Of a stretch of DNA of 64,000 nucleotides, positions 34,618 to 46,720 are shown piece by piece. How positions within the stretch are numbered: position 1 is the first letter of the stretch; every line of letters begins with the position of its first letter. The notes under the pieces are model-generated. The model was not told where the DNA came from, ran no database searches, and worked only from the letters and a program-made list of their open reading frames with translations. Source of the DNA: Schistosoma haematobium (taxonomy: Eukaryota; Platyhelminthes; Trematoda; Strigeidida; Schistosomatidae); the NCBI RefSeq assembly GCF_000699445.3, contig NC_067200.1:310001-374000 (forward strand), in the 5' to 3' direction. The translations under genes and the position numbers were made by a program.

Positions 34618-34697
34618 CTGATGAACTTGCCACATTTGTTGTACAAATCACTAAACATTTACAAGAAATGGAATACAAAACACAAAATTATCCTTAA
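34618..34697 (+). pseudogene. Terminal exon of the decayed host gene
   Basis: After the acceptor TTTTTATTTACTTTATAG, two bases complete a split codon and the frame reads DELATFVVQITKHLQEMEYK then ends at TAA 34695. Joined to 25007-25426 the phase is exact and the junction codon becomes GCT (Ala). The composition (helical, charged) is unlike random AT-rich sequence. It is the likely 3' end of the host gene relic, with an intron of about 9.2 kb carrying Merlin, RTE and SINE insertions. Confidence 0.45.
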
Positions 34698-36062
34698 ATA
34701 ATAATCAATTGGATTTGTACAATAGCACAATGATATGATGTTGAAAACTTCGACAAATATCGATCAATCATAATTAATCGCAAGACACATTCATCATTGT
34801 ATTCGAAAGCCTCCAATCACAATGATCAAGTTCCGCATCTTTCATCAGGTAATTGAAACAAACCAGAGGGACACAGTTGTTTCCATTCAATTTTCAATAT
34901 AAATATATATAAAGTATTCATGCCGTATAGCCATTGAACTAATAACTAATCATAATTATTATACTGATCGGTCTATAAACTAAATGGTGTATCTTGTCGT
35001 AATTATGTATAGAAAGGACTATTTTGACACCGACTAGTGTAACCATTTCATAATTATCTGGAAAAGTTGATAAAGTTTTGTCTATATGATGCATCTCTTT
35101 ATCATGTAATAAATGCGTCGTGAATGAAACACCAGTGAGGATAACTAAATTTATTTGAGTAAAACATTACAGAATCTCTTGGTAAAATCTGAGAACCATA
35201 CAGTAAATACTTCATTTGCAAAGTGTTAATTAGTCGTTTCAGACTTGATTGTTCCTTCGTTTCTACACCAATCATTTTCTGTTTTCATTCTCTTTGATCT
35301 TCTTAACCTTCTACCATCAGGCATTTCACTTTCGATTGATGATACATACTACTTATATCTGTCGACATCAGAACGCACCATAAATCTTCAGAGAATAGAC
35401 GAACTATGAGAAGATATACGAACCATAATGTTAGTGATTTGTAAGTTGATCAGTAATTAGATTGAATAAGTAAACATTAATAACAGATCTAAACACACAT
35501 ATTGATAAGAAAAAAAGTAACTTGAAACTCATGTTGATAGTTCTTTATCAAGTATACACTTTTTTATATAATTGTCTTTGAGTAATATTTTCATTGTATC
35601 AGAACTATCCGTGATACTACTGATTTACTACTGAAATTAAAGGCAATGGTGAATAGAAGATGAATACCTGATTGATTGATTGATTGATTGATGGATGAAC
35701 TGTGCAAGTATTAAAATAAACCCTTGTATTTTAAATTTGTTATTGAATTCAATATGAATATAAGTGCTAACTGTATGTACTAATGCGGTGTTGTGTGAAT
35801 AGCTTACACAATTTATCACGTTACTTCAATACTGGAAATGTTGCATCAAGCTACTCCAGTTGTTCGTATAATGTTCTCTTTATTATTATTATTCTTTTGA
35901 TAAGTAAAAAGGAACAAAGACAAGTATATTGGAATTCATGTATTGAAAATCTGATGAGAAAAGTGTTTGCAGCATCTGAACTGATTGAAAATTTTCATCA
36001 TTAAAGATGAATCGACAGGTCCAGGCTACTGAAGTTTATCGTAATATTACACAACTAATGCT
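34698..36062. other. No gene; dispersed repeat D (second copy)
   Basis: 35128-35375 shares ordered blocks with 24625-24870. A GATT microsatellite is at 35668-35692. The remainder is AT-rich and unassigned and may include 3' UTR of the host relic. Confidence 0.4.
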
Positions 36063-36227
36063 GACAATTTGTTACTGATACACAATTTATAGTAGAGAAT
36101 ATTGTTATTATGATCATAGAAGTCAGAATAGTTTAACGATCTGTCTGCAGTGCATCACAGAACGTAGCAGTTCTAACACAGGAACTATTTTATACTGAAA
36201 AATAATCAGCAAATATTTTTCTCAATA

Positions 36228-36400
36228 GTTGAAATCATGAGTTAATTGAAGCTAGAACACCATGGAAAACGTATAAGCACTAGACGACCGTTTCGTCCTA
36301 GTACGGGACTCCTGAGCAGTGCGCATCCACGATCCCTTTTCGCGTGATTCAAACTCAGGACCTATCAGTCTCGCGCGTGAGCGCCGGCCGGCATCCAACG
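36228..36400 (-). mobile_element. Sm-alpha-like SINE, left palindrome arm
   Basis: Minus-strand SINE with the B box-like GATTCAAACTC (reverse of GAGTTTGAATC) near 36346-36356. Mirror image of 46548-46720. Confidence 0.75.
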
Positions 36401-36469
36401 GTGTTAGTGTCTAACTTCGACCAATCCACGAAATTGCACCACCGTCACCATTGCCTTCAGTGAGTTGAT

Positions 36470-36565
36470 GCGAACTGCTTAGTAGTTTTATAATAGAACG
36501 AAACGGCCTTCTAGTGCTTCTAGGTTTTGCATGGTGGTCTAGCTTCAATTGACTCATCATTTCAA
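36470..36565 (+). mobile_element. SINE 3' fragment, left arm
   Basis: Plus-strand 3' half of the same SINE (GAACGAAACGGCC, GCTTCTAGGTTTT, GGTGGTCTAGCTTCAATT) lacking the tRNA-like head. Mirror image at 46380-46475. Confidence 0.7.
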
Positions 36566-37216
36566 TAAATGAAGTTACGAAAATCTTCACAGAACCCCTT
36601 CTGCAAAAATATTTCTTTGATTCGTGCACTAAGATATGTTAGATAAGCATTGGAAACCTGGAATCTCTTAACAACCATCTCGTCCTAGTTTGTTACTCCT
36701 CAGCAGTGCGATTCCAAAACCTCATAGATGATAGGGTCAACGATTTTCAGGTCTCATTGATAACTTCGTAAAGCAGTCCGGGATTTCTTGTGACGAGCTG
36801 GAACAAGCGGATTTCAACTTTATGGGATGTATGACAGCTATTAACAATGGATGAAGGTATTCGTTATCGCTCACTAATTGAAATTACACATACAAAACCA
36901 TTGGACGCTGGTTTATAGGTGAAGTTCTTTCCGAGAGACTTAAAGATCTTGAGTTCGGTCGTCTGTAACTGTTGTTCATAAATGAATACTGCTGTGGAGT
37001 CCCATATTAAGATAAAATAACCGTCCAGAGCTTCAATACTTTATTTATTTATTTGAACACATGAATATTGGTACAAGAGAGCGCCAATATATATGCGCCA
37101 CACAAAACAATGAGAATTCGAGGAGAAATAGAAGAAAAGCTAAGGAGCGCAAAAAAGGAGAACTATAACGAGGAGATTGGTGTAAGGTAGTATGGTAGAA
37201 ATGAGGGAACGGAGGG

Positions 37217-37330
37217 CTAGGTCATCTGCGAAGTCTAAATCGTCTAATTGATTTTGAGCTGTCCATTTATTCTATCTTTTCCCTCAGATGCCGAGGTCTT
37301 CATAATCTAGTCTTTCACCAGAAAAAGAGG
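37217..37330 (-). mobile_element. RTE-C LINE fragment with intact FADD box
   Basis: The minus strand encodes DWIMK-like, then QLDDLDFADDLA with the conserved aspartates of the RT catalytic site. The segment lies in the extra block of the left palindrome arm. It covers the part of RTE-C that is deleted in the copies at 50150 and 59539, so it cannot have come from them. Confidence 0.65.
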
Positions 37331-37519
37331 TTATTATTACAGTTGTTACTTTAGAGTTTTGTGAAATTTGTTGAGTTTAAATTACTCACATCAAGAATTG
37401 ATTGTAGTTCAACTATCAATAAAAACCGCGAAGCAACGGAAAGCTGTTTGGTATTGGAATGACACTCTTTGGCAGTGAGCACTCATGCTAGTGGGATAAA
37501 GGGAGAGAGCCAAATTAAT

Positions 37520-38812
37520 GAGAATTCGAAGAGAAATGGAAATAAAAGCTAAGGAGCGCAAAAAAAGGAGAACTGTAACGAGGAGATTGGTGTAAGGTAG
37601 TACGGTAGAAATGAGGGAACGGAAAGGTACAATCAGAAGAAATCTTTCAGGTAAGGGAGACACAACCACTTTTTATGAAGAAAGTAAAAGAAGGTTGCAG
37701 CAGGATCGCCACTGGCTTCTATTCTGAGCCATATCTGATAACGTCTCCAGCCACTGTGTAGCACCATCTCTCAGACCCCAACCAGAGAGTGGTGAAGGAC
37801 CAACAGAAGTCAGTCCTTTGCAGCTTTCTTTCATGCCACGACACCATGTCATGCACCGACCACCTCTCCGCTTCTTCCAACCAGTCCCAGAGTCGGCAAA
37901 TAATGCACGGCGTGGAATTCTCTGGGACGACATTCGTAGAACATGTCCAAGCCACCGAAGTCGATGTTTCAAGATGATCACACCAATTGCATTATCACCT
38001 CTGTGCCCGAACACACGATGCCGAATCTCTACATTACTAACATGGTGTTGCCACTGGATGTCAGCAATCCTTCGGAGACAATGATGATCGAACACAGAGA
38101 GTCGTCTAACGTCCTCAACTCGGAGAGACCAGGTTTCACAAGCATAGAGCAAAACTGCTCTCACCGACGCGTTGTAGATCCGACCTTTTACAGCCAGACT
38201 AACATCACGAAGGCGCCAAAGATGGCCCAGATTGGTATAGGCCGCTCTGGCTTTCACTATACGTGCATTGATCTCATCACTCACACCCCCACCAGCACTA
38301 ATGCAGCTACCCAGATACACGAACTTCTCGACTACTTCTATCTGCTCACTATCCAGGGTGAGTACAGGTTTAGAATCCTACCAGTCATGTAGCAGTACTT
38401 TGCACTTCGAAGGTGCAAAGCACATACCATACCTACGGACACTGATTGCCAACTGAATAATTCGGGATTGCATGCCTTGGGCATTATCGCAGAGTAAGAC
38501 AATATCATCCGCCTACTCAAGGTCGAGAAGTCTTTCTCTAGGCAACAGATCCACACCGCCAGTACTTACATCCATCAGAGCTGTTTCCAGAATGTCATCG
38601 ATGGCAAAGTTGAGGAGGAATGGTGAGATTAGGCAACCCTGCCTAACCCCACTACTCGAATGGAACAATGGAGAAAGGTGGTTGTATGCCCTCACTCTGC
38701 CTGAGGTGTTTTTATATAGGGCTTTTAGGATGTTAATAAACTTCTCAGGCACACCCTTCTTCAATAGACAATCCTAGATAACAGTCCAGTCCAACGAATC
38801 GAAGGCAGCCCT
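37520..38812 (-). mobile_element. RTE-A LINE fragment A3
   Basis: Minus-strand 3' half in the left palindrome arm: RT palm, catalytic region, C-terminal region with LLYACETWSLR near 38150, and 3' UTR. The frame 38320-37673 is open for 215 codons. TAG occupies the Tyr codon of YADD near 38515, and the W*DS stop is present near 38384. At 38812 it abuts the 5' UTR of A4 in head-to-head orientation. Confidence 0.85.
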
Positions 38813-41800
38813 GATGTTGTTTTGGGCACGCGAGCAGTAACACAGCCCACACACAAACGATGAACTCTATGTCTATGGCGACCACTTTTCTCGATCCGAA
38901 AAACAATCAGTCGATTCAAATAATTATCATTACTGTCATTGTCATTATTAGTACTATTATTATTAATACTATTATTGTCATTATTATTATTTTCCACATT
39001 ATTCACCCTCTTCTATACTTATTCAGCGGATCGTCTTTGGTGGAAATTCGACTCTATCTAAACGTTCTCGAGTCACTGTCCGGTAGAAAATTGTATTTTA
39101 CCATCGAATATAAAACTGAAGCAGTTGTTCTGAAACCACGTGCGCCATTCAAACTGGCTGCCTTCAACGTTCGCACACTTATACAGTTTGGACAACAGAT
39201 AGGTTTGGCTATGTCTTTGGAAAGTCTTAATATCCATGTTTGCTGTCTAGACTCTGGTGAAGTACTACAAATCCGCTCTCCATCTGACACTTCAAAAAGC
39301 TTGTTTTACGTGCGCTTATCCGGGGACCCTGTGACATCTTCGTCTGGTCTCGCTGGCGTTGGTGTCGCACTAAGCGCTAGAGCTGAGGCAGCACTAGTCG
39401 ATTGGATGGGAACTCGTTGGTCGCAGGTCAGATAACGGGGACCGTCTACTGCAACTATGCACAGACCACAACCTGTTTCTGGCTAGCACTAACTTTCGGC
39501 ACAGTCATCGCCGATGTGCCACCTGGCGTCCTCCCTCTGCATCTCAAGCCTGGACTCAGATTGATCACATCGCGATCAGCTACCGCTGGCGTGGTTGTGT
39601 AAAAGACTGCCGCTCCTTCTGGAGTACCTATCTGGACTCTGAACATGCTTTGGTTTGCGCCAATCTTGCCTTACTTTTCAGTGACCAACGAAGTGACCAC
39701 CACCAACGGGTTGATGTTAGCAAGCTGGTTGCAACTTCTGTTGCAAATAAGTATCGAACCGAGCTAGCCTCTAGGCTAGCTACCATTCCACCGAAAAGTA
39801 TAGATGAGCATTGGTTGCAATTGCATGACGCCATGAAAATGGCGGGAACAGTCAGTTGTGGGTTCGCGAAACGTCCCGCTTTTAAGCACTGGGTTTCTGC
39901 AGGTTCCTTACAACACATTGAAGCCCGTCGGTCTACTCCGGGTGACCGTGAGTTTGACCATAAACGAAGGATGTTATGTAAGGAAATCGGGCAAAGCTTG
40001 CGTAAGGACCGAGAAGCCTGATGGTCGAAGCGTGCTAATGAGCTGGAAGCAGCAGCTGCATCTGGTAATTACCGGAAGCTCTTCCAGCTCATCGGAGCCA
40101 CTGGCAGGAAGAAGTCTGGTGTGGGTGAAACAATCTGCGAGGATGATGGGATGCCAATCACTGACATCCATCGACGTCTTGGACGATGGGCAGAATTTTT
40201 CGAAGGGCAGTTCAACTGGCCTGCTGCTCCGGCAACATCAGTCAGACTGTCCTGCCCTCCATGGCCGGTGACGACTGATCCACCAAATGAGGAGGAAGTC
40301 CGCAAGGAACTCCAACCCTTGAAGCGTTACAAATCACCTGGCCCAGATGACTTACCTCCGGCTCTTTTTGAAGATGGTGGTGACTTTTTGACTAGGGAAT
40401 TGACGACGTTGTTCACGTAGTTTTGGGAACTAGAGAGTGTACCAACGTCATGGAATGAGTCGATAGTTGTCCCTATCTTTAAAAAGGCTTCATGTCGTTC
40501 CTGTAACAAGTATCGGGGGATAAGTCTACTTCCGATTGCGTCCAAGCAATTGGCTTCCGTCATACTTCGCAGGTTGTTCAAAACCCGAGAAAGATTGACT
40601 CGCGAGGAGCAGGCTGGTTTTCGTTCTGGTCGAGGATGTATTGATCATATCTTCACCCTCCGCCAAATGTTATAACACCGTCATACTTATCAAAGGCCAA
40701 CAATCGTAATGTTTCTTGACATCAGGGCTGCCTTCGATTCGTTGGACAGAACTGTTCTCTGGGATTGTCTATTGAAGAAGGGTGTGCCTGAGAAGTTTAT
40801 TAACATCCTAAAAGCCCTATATAAAAACACCTCAGGCAGAGTGAGGGCATACAACCACCTTTCTCCATTGTTCCATTCGAGTAGTGGGGTTAGGCAGGGT
40901 TGCCTAATCTCACCATTCCTCCTCAACTTTGCCATCGATGACATTCTGGAAACAGCTCTGATGGATGTAAGTACTGGCGATGTGGATCTGTTGCCTAGAG
41001 AAAGACTTCTCGACCTTGAGTAGGCGGATGATATTGTCTTACTCTGCGATAATGCCCAAGGCATGCAATCCCGAATTATTCAGTTGGCAATCAGTGTCCG
41101 TAGGTATGGTATGTGCTTTGCACCTTCGAAGTGCAAAGTACTGCTACATGACTGGTAGGATTCTAAACCTGTACTCACCCTGGATAGTGAGCAGATAGAA
41201 GTAGTCGAGAAGTTCGTGTATCTGGGTAGCTGCATAAATGCTGGTGGGGGTGTGAGTGATGAGATCAATGCACGTATGGTGAAAGCCAGAGCGGCTTATG
41301 CCAATCTGGGCCACCTCTGGCGCCTTCGTGATGTTAGTCTGGCTGTAAAAAGTCGGATCTACAACGCGTCGGTGAGAGCAGTTTTGCTCTATGCTTGTGA
41401 AACCTGGTCTCTCCGAGTTGAGGACGTTAGACGACTCTCTGTGTTCGATCATCATTGTCTCCGAAGGATTGCTGACATCCAGTGGCAACACCATGTTAGT
41501 AATGTAGAGATTCGGCATCGTGTGTTCGGGCACAGAGGTGATAATGCAATTGGTGTCACTGTCTTGAAACACCGACTTCGGTGGCTTGGACATGTTCTCC
41601 GAATGTCGTCCCAGAGAATTCCACGCCGTGCATTATTTGCCGACTCTGGGACTGGTTGGAAGAAGCGGAGGGATGGCCAGTGCATAACATGGTGTCGTGG
41701 TATTAAAGGAAGCTGCAAAGGACTGAATTCTGTTGGTCCTTCACCACTCTCTGGTTGGGGTCTGAGAGATGGTGCTACACAGTGGCTAGAGACGTTATCA

Positions 41801-41960
41801 GATATGGCTCAGAATAGAAGCCAATGGCGATCCTGCTGTAACCTTCTTTTACTTTCTTCATAAAAAGTGGTTGTGTCTCCCTTACCTGAAAGATTCCTTC
41901 TGATTTTACCTTAGCGTTCCCTGATTACTAGCACATTACCTTACACCAATCTCTTCGTTA
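38813..41960 (+). mobile_element. RTE-A LINE copy A4
   Basis: Plus-strand copy with a partial 5' UTR containing an ATT-rich tract, an endonuclease region with two deletions relative to A6 (six codons near 39250 and about 250 bases at 39403), and complete RT and C-terminal regions. From 39650 to 41863 it aligns with A6 at a constant offset of 3825. In-frame stops match those of A6: TGA 40019, TAG 40418, TAA 40673, TAG 41021 (the YADD tyrosine) and TAG 41156. The 3' UTR is divergent from about 41915 onward. Confidence 0.87.
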
Positions 41961-41975
41961 TTGTTCTCTCTTTTT

Positions 41976-42138
41976 GATTGGCATCCCATCATCCTCCTAG
42001 ATTGTTTCGCTCACACCAGACTTCTTACTGCTAGTGGCTAGGATGAGTTGGAAGAACTTCCGGTAATTACCAGATGCAGCTGCTGCTTCCAACTCATTAG
42101 CACGCTCCGACCACCAGGCTTCTCGGTCCTTACGCAAG
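41976..42138 (-). mobile_element. RTE-A LINE fragment A5
   Basis: A 163-base minus-strand piece of the linker between endonuclease and RT (KDREAWWSERANELEAAA). It retains the tryptophan codon that is TGA in A2, A4 and A6. It sits between the A4 3' end and the A6 5' UTR, joined tightly at 42138. Confidence 0.75.
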
Positions 42139-45100
42139 CGAATGTCCGGCGCTTTAACCGGATCACAAACCAATTGTGCACATGGGCTCCAGTATCCTGC
42201 GGGAACAAATGGCGTATGAACCAATCTTTGGTCACCGGCTACAATGGGATTGCATCTCCTTACGATGCTCCACTGCCTTGTGGGTTAGACCTTTGGGTCA
42301 AAGGCTCGGGGTGTGGCTCCCTAAGAAAGCCACCTGCTTCGGTTTGGGCACCCGGGCAGTATCACAGCCCACACACAAATAATGAACTCTATGTCTTTGG
42401 CAACTACTTTTAGCGCTTCGAGAAACAAAAACAATCAATCGATTCAAATAATTATCATTACTATTATTGTCATTTTTAATACTATTATCATTACTATTAT
42501 TGTCGTTATTATTATTATTATTGTTATTATTATTTCCCACATTGTTCACCCTCTTTCATACTTATACAGCTGCTCGGCTTTGGTGGAAATCCGACTGTAT
42601 CTAAACGTTCTCGAGTCACTGTCCGGTTGAAAGTTGTATTTTACCATCGAATATGAGTACTGAAGCAGTTTTTCTGAAACCACGTGCGCCATTCAAACTG
42701 GCTGCCTTCAACGTTCGCACACTTATGCAGGTTGGTCAACAGATAGGTTTGGCTATGTCTTTGCAAAGTCTTAATATCGATGTTTGCTGTCTATCCGATA
42801 CCCGTATTCAAGACTCTGGTGAAGTACTACAAATCCGCTCTCCATCTGTCACTTCAAAAAGCTTGTTTTACGTGCGCTTATCCGGCGACCCTGTGACATC
42901 TTCGTCTGGTCTCGCTGGCGTTGGTGTCGCACTAAGCGCTAGAGCTGAGGCAGCACTAATCGATCGGATCCCCATTAACAGTCGGTTATGTGCTGTTAGA
43001 TTAGAATGTTCCATCAAAGAGAGAAGAAATTGGCGTGAGAAACGATGTCTTTTCGTCATCTCCGCATATGCCCCGACAGATGGCAGCCCGGATGCAATCA
43101 AGGATGAATTCTACCACAAATTATCTGTTCTTCTCCAGAAAGTGCGTTCGACAGATATTGTAGTACTAGCCGGAGACTTGGATGCTCAGGTCGGGCGTCT
43201 AGGCACAGAAGAGAGTCGTTTAGGTGGCCGATGGGGACTCGTTGGTCGCAGGTCAGATAACGGGGACCGTCTACTGCAACTATGCACAGACCACAACCTG
43301 TTTCTGGCTAGCACTAACTTTCGGCACAGTCATCGCCGATGTGCCACCTGGCGTCCTCCCTCTGCATCTCAAGCCTGGACTCAGATTGATCACATCGCGA
43401 TCAGCTACCGCTGGCGTGGTTGTGTAAAAGACTGCCGCTCCTTCTGGAGTACCTATCTGGACTCTGAACATGCTTTGGTTTGCGCCAATCTTGCCTTACT
43501 TTTCAGTGACCAACGAAGTGACCACCACCAACGGGTTGATGTTAGCAAGCTGGTTGCAACTTCTGTTGCAAATAAGTATCGAACCGAGCTAGCCTCTAGG
43601 CTAGCTACCATTCCACCGAAAAGTATAGATGAGCATTGGTTGCAATTGCATGACGCCATGAGAATGGCGGGTACTGACAGTTGTGGGGTCGCGAAACGTC
43701 CCGCTTATAAGCACTGGGTTTCTGCAGGTTCCTTACAACACATTGAAGCCCGTCGGTCTACTCCGGGTGACCGTAAGTATGACCATAAACGAAGGATGTT
43801 ATGTAAGGAAATCGGGCAAAGCTTGCGTAAGGACCGAGAAGCCTGATGGTCGAAGCGTGCTAATGAGCTGGAAGCAGCAGCTGCATCTGGTAATTACCGG
43901 AAGCTCTTCCAACTCATCCGAGCCACTGGCAACAAGAAGTCTGGTGTGGGTGAAACAATCTGCGAGGATGATGGGATGCCAATCACTGACATCCATCGAC
44001 GTCTTGGACGATGGGCAGAATTTTTCGAAGGGCAGTTCAACTGGCCTGCTGCTCCGGCAACATCAGTCAGACTGTCCTGCCCTCCATGGCCGGTGACGAC
44101 TGATCCACCAAATGAGGAGGAAGTCCACAAGGAACTCCAACCCTTGAAGCGTTACAAATCACCTGGCCCAGATGACTTACCTCCGGCTCTTTTTGAAGAT
44201 GGTGGTGACTTTTTGACTAGGGAATTGACGACGTTGTTCACGTAGTTTTGGGAACTAGAGAGTGTACCAACGTCATGGAATGAGTCGATAGTTGTCCCTA
44301 TCTTTAAAAAGGCTTCATGTCGTTCCTGTAACAAGTATCGGGGGATAAGTCTACTTCCGATTGCGTCCAAGCAATTGGCTTCCGTCATACTTCGCAGGTT
44401 GTTCAAAACCCGAGAAAGATTGACTCGCGAGGAGCAGGCTGGTTTTCGTTCTGGTCGAGGATGTATTGATCATATCTTCACCCTCCGCCAAATGTTATAA
44501 CACCGTCATACTTATCAAAGGCCAACAATCGTAATGTTTCTTGACATCAGGGCTGCCTTCGATTCGTTGGACAGAACTGTTCTCTGGGATTGTCTATTGA
44601 AGAAGGGTGTGCCTGAGAAGTTTATTAACATCCTAAAAGCCCTATATAAAAACACCTCAGGCAGAGTGAGGGCATACAACCACCTTTCTCCATTGTTCCA
44701 TTCGAGTAGTGGGGTTAGGCAGGGTTGCCTAATCTCACCATTCCTCCTCAACTTTGCCATCGATGACATTCTGGAAACAGCTCTGATGGATGTAAGTACT
44801 GGCGATGTGGATCTGTTGCCTAGAGAAAGACTTCTCGACCTTGAGTAGGCGGATGATATTGTCTTACTCTGCGATAATGCCCAAGGCATGCAATTCCGAA
44901 TTATTCAGTTGGCAATCAGTGTCCGTAGGTATGGTATGTGCTTTGCACCTTCGAAGTGCAAAGTACTGCTACATGACTGGTAGGATTCTAAACCTGTACT
45001 CACCCTGGATAGTGAGCAGATAGAAGTAGTCGAGAAGTTCGTGTATCTGGGTAGCTGCATAAATGCTGGTGGGGGTGTGAGTGATGAGATCAATGCACGT

Positions 45101-45835
45101 ATGGTGAAAGCCAGAGCGGCTTATGCCAATCTGGGCCACCTCTGGCGCCTTCGTGATGTTTGTCTGACCGTAAAAGTTCGGATCTACAACGCGTCAGTGA
45201 GAGCAGTTTTGCTCTATGCTTGTGAAACCTGGTCTCTCCGAGTTGAGGACGTTAGACGACTCTCTGTGTTCGATCATCATTGTCTCCGAAGGATTGCTGA
45301 CATCCAGTGGCAACACCATGTTAGTAATGCAGAGATTCGGCATCGTGTGTTCGGGCACAGAGGTGATAATGCAATTGGTGTCACTGTCTTGAAACACCGA
45401 CTTCGGTGGCTTGGACATGTTCTCCGAATGTCGTCCCAGAGAATTCCACGCCGTGCATTATTTGCCGACTCTGGGACTGGTTGGAAGAAGCGGAGGGATG
45501 GCCAGTGCATAACATGGTGTCGTGGTATTAAAGGAAGCTGCAAAGGACTGAATTCTGTTGGTCCTTCACCACTCTCTGGTTGGGGTCTGAGAGATGGTGC
45601 TACACAGTGGCTAGAGACGTTATCAGATATGGCTCAGAATAGAAGCCAATGGCGATCCTGCTGTAACCTTCTTTTACTTTCTTCATAAAAAGTGGTTGTG
45701 TCTCCCTTACCTGAAAGATTTCTTCTGATTGTACCTTTCCGTTCCCTCATTTCTACCGTACTACCTTACATCAATCTCCTCGGTACAGTTCTCTATTTTG
45801 CGCTCCTTAGCTTTTTTTCTATTTCTCTTCGAATT
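42139..45835 (+). mobile_element. RTE-A LINE copy A6, most complete
   Basis: 5' UTR from 42139 (truncated), an ATT-rich tract at about 42455-42535, one ORF2 frame 42653-45688, and a 3' UTR extending to about 45835. There is no frameshift across 1,012 codons, only five stops. The element is RTE-like: a single endonuclease-RT polyprotein with a long C-terminal region. It forms the right palindrome arm from about 44540 onward. Confidence 0.88.
42653..45688 (+). pseudogene. RTE-A endonuclease-reverse transcriptase, five stops
   Basis: The first 397 codons (42653-43846) are intact and hold the endonuclease: FNVRTLMQVG, ISAYAPTDGSP, LAGDLDAQVG, QIDHIAIS and SEHALV. RT motifs follow in order: YKSPGPDDLPPALFEDGG, VVPIFKKAS, KYRGISLLPIASKQLA, EEQAGFRSGRGC, MFLDIRAAFDSLDR, SSGVRQGCLISPF and then *ADDIVLL. 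The C-terminal region includes LLYACETWSLRVEDVRR and RLRWLGHVLRMSSQRIPRR. Stops: TGA 43844, TAG 44243, TAA 44498, TAG 44846 (YADD tyrosine) and TAG 44981. The product would nick DNA and copy element RNA, but no full-length protein is possible without readthrough. Confidence 0.88.
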
Positions 45836-46379
45836 CTCATTGTTTTGTGTGGCGCATATATATTGGCGCTCTCTTGTACCAATATTCATGTGTTCAAATA
45901 AATAAAGTATTGAAGCTCTAGACGGTTATTTTATCTTAATATGGGACTCCACAGCAGTATTCATTTATGAACAAGAGTTACAGACGACCGAACTCAAGAT
46001 CTTTAAGTCTCTCGGAAAGAACTTCACCTATAAACCATCGTCCTATGGTTTTGTATGTGTAATTTCAATTAGTGAGCGATAACGAATACCTTCATCCATT
46101 GTTAATAGCTGTCATACATCCCATAAAGTTGAAATCCGCTTGTTCCAGCTTGTCACAAGAAATCCCGGACTGCTTTACGAAGTTATCAATGAGACCTGAA
46201 AATCGTTGACCCTATCATCTATGAGGTTTTGGAATCGCACTGCTGAGGAGTAACAAACTAGGACGAGATGGTTGTTAAGAGATTCCAGGTTTCCAATGCT
46301 TATCTAACATATCTTAGTGCACGAATCAAAGAAATATTTTTGCAGAAGGGGTTCTGTGAAGATTTTCGTAACTTCAATA

Positions 46380-46475
46380 ATTGAAATGATGAGTCGATTG
46401 AAGCTAGACCACCATGGAAAACCTAGAAGCACTGGACGGCCGTTTCGTCCTATCATAAGACTACTAAGCAGTTCG
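46380..46475 (-). mobile_element. SINE 3' fragment, right arm
   Basis: Minus-strand counterpart of 36470-36565, including GAAGCTAGACCACCATGG and GGACGGCCGTTTCGTCC. Confidence 0.7.
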
Positions 46476-46547
46476 CATCAACTCACTGAAGGCAATGGTG
46501 ACGGTGGTGCAATTTCGTGGATTGGTCGAAGTTAGACACTAACACCG

Positions 46548-46720
46548 TTGGATGCCGGCCGGCGCTCACGCGCGAGACTGATAGGTCCTGAGTTTGAATC
46601 ACGCGAAAAGGGATCGTGGATGCGCACTGCTCAGGAGTCCCGTACTAGGACGAAACGGTCGTCTAGTGCTTATACGTTTTCCATGGTGTTCTAGCTTCAA
46701 TTAACTCATGATTTCAACTA
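46548..46720 (+). mobile_element. Sm-alpha-like SINE, right palindrome arm
   Basis: Plus-strand SINE with GAGTTTGAATC at 46590-46600 (B box-like), then GCGCACTGCTCAGGAGTCCC and GGACGAAACGGTCGTCTAG. The head has been replaced by CCGGCCGGCGCTCACGCGCG. Mirror image of 36228-36400. Confidence 0.78.

Noticed and set aside
37943..38392. 149-codon plus-strand frame, echoed at 27410-27859, 12067-12456 and 41144-41593
   Set aside because: Antisense shadow of the RTE-A C-terminal region; open only because of codon bias of the true frame.
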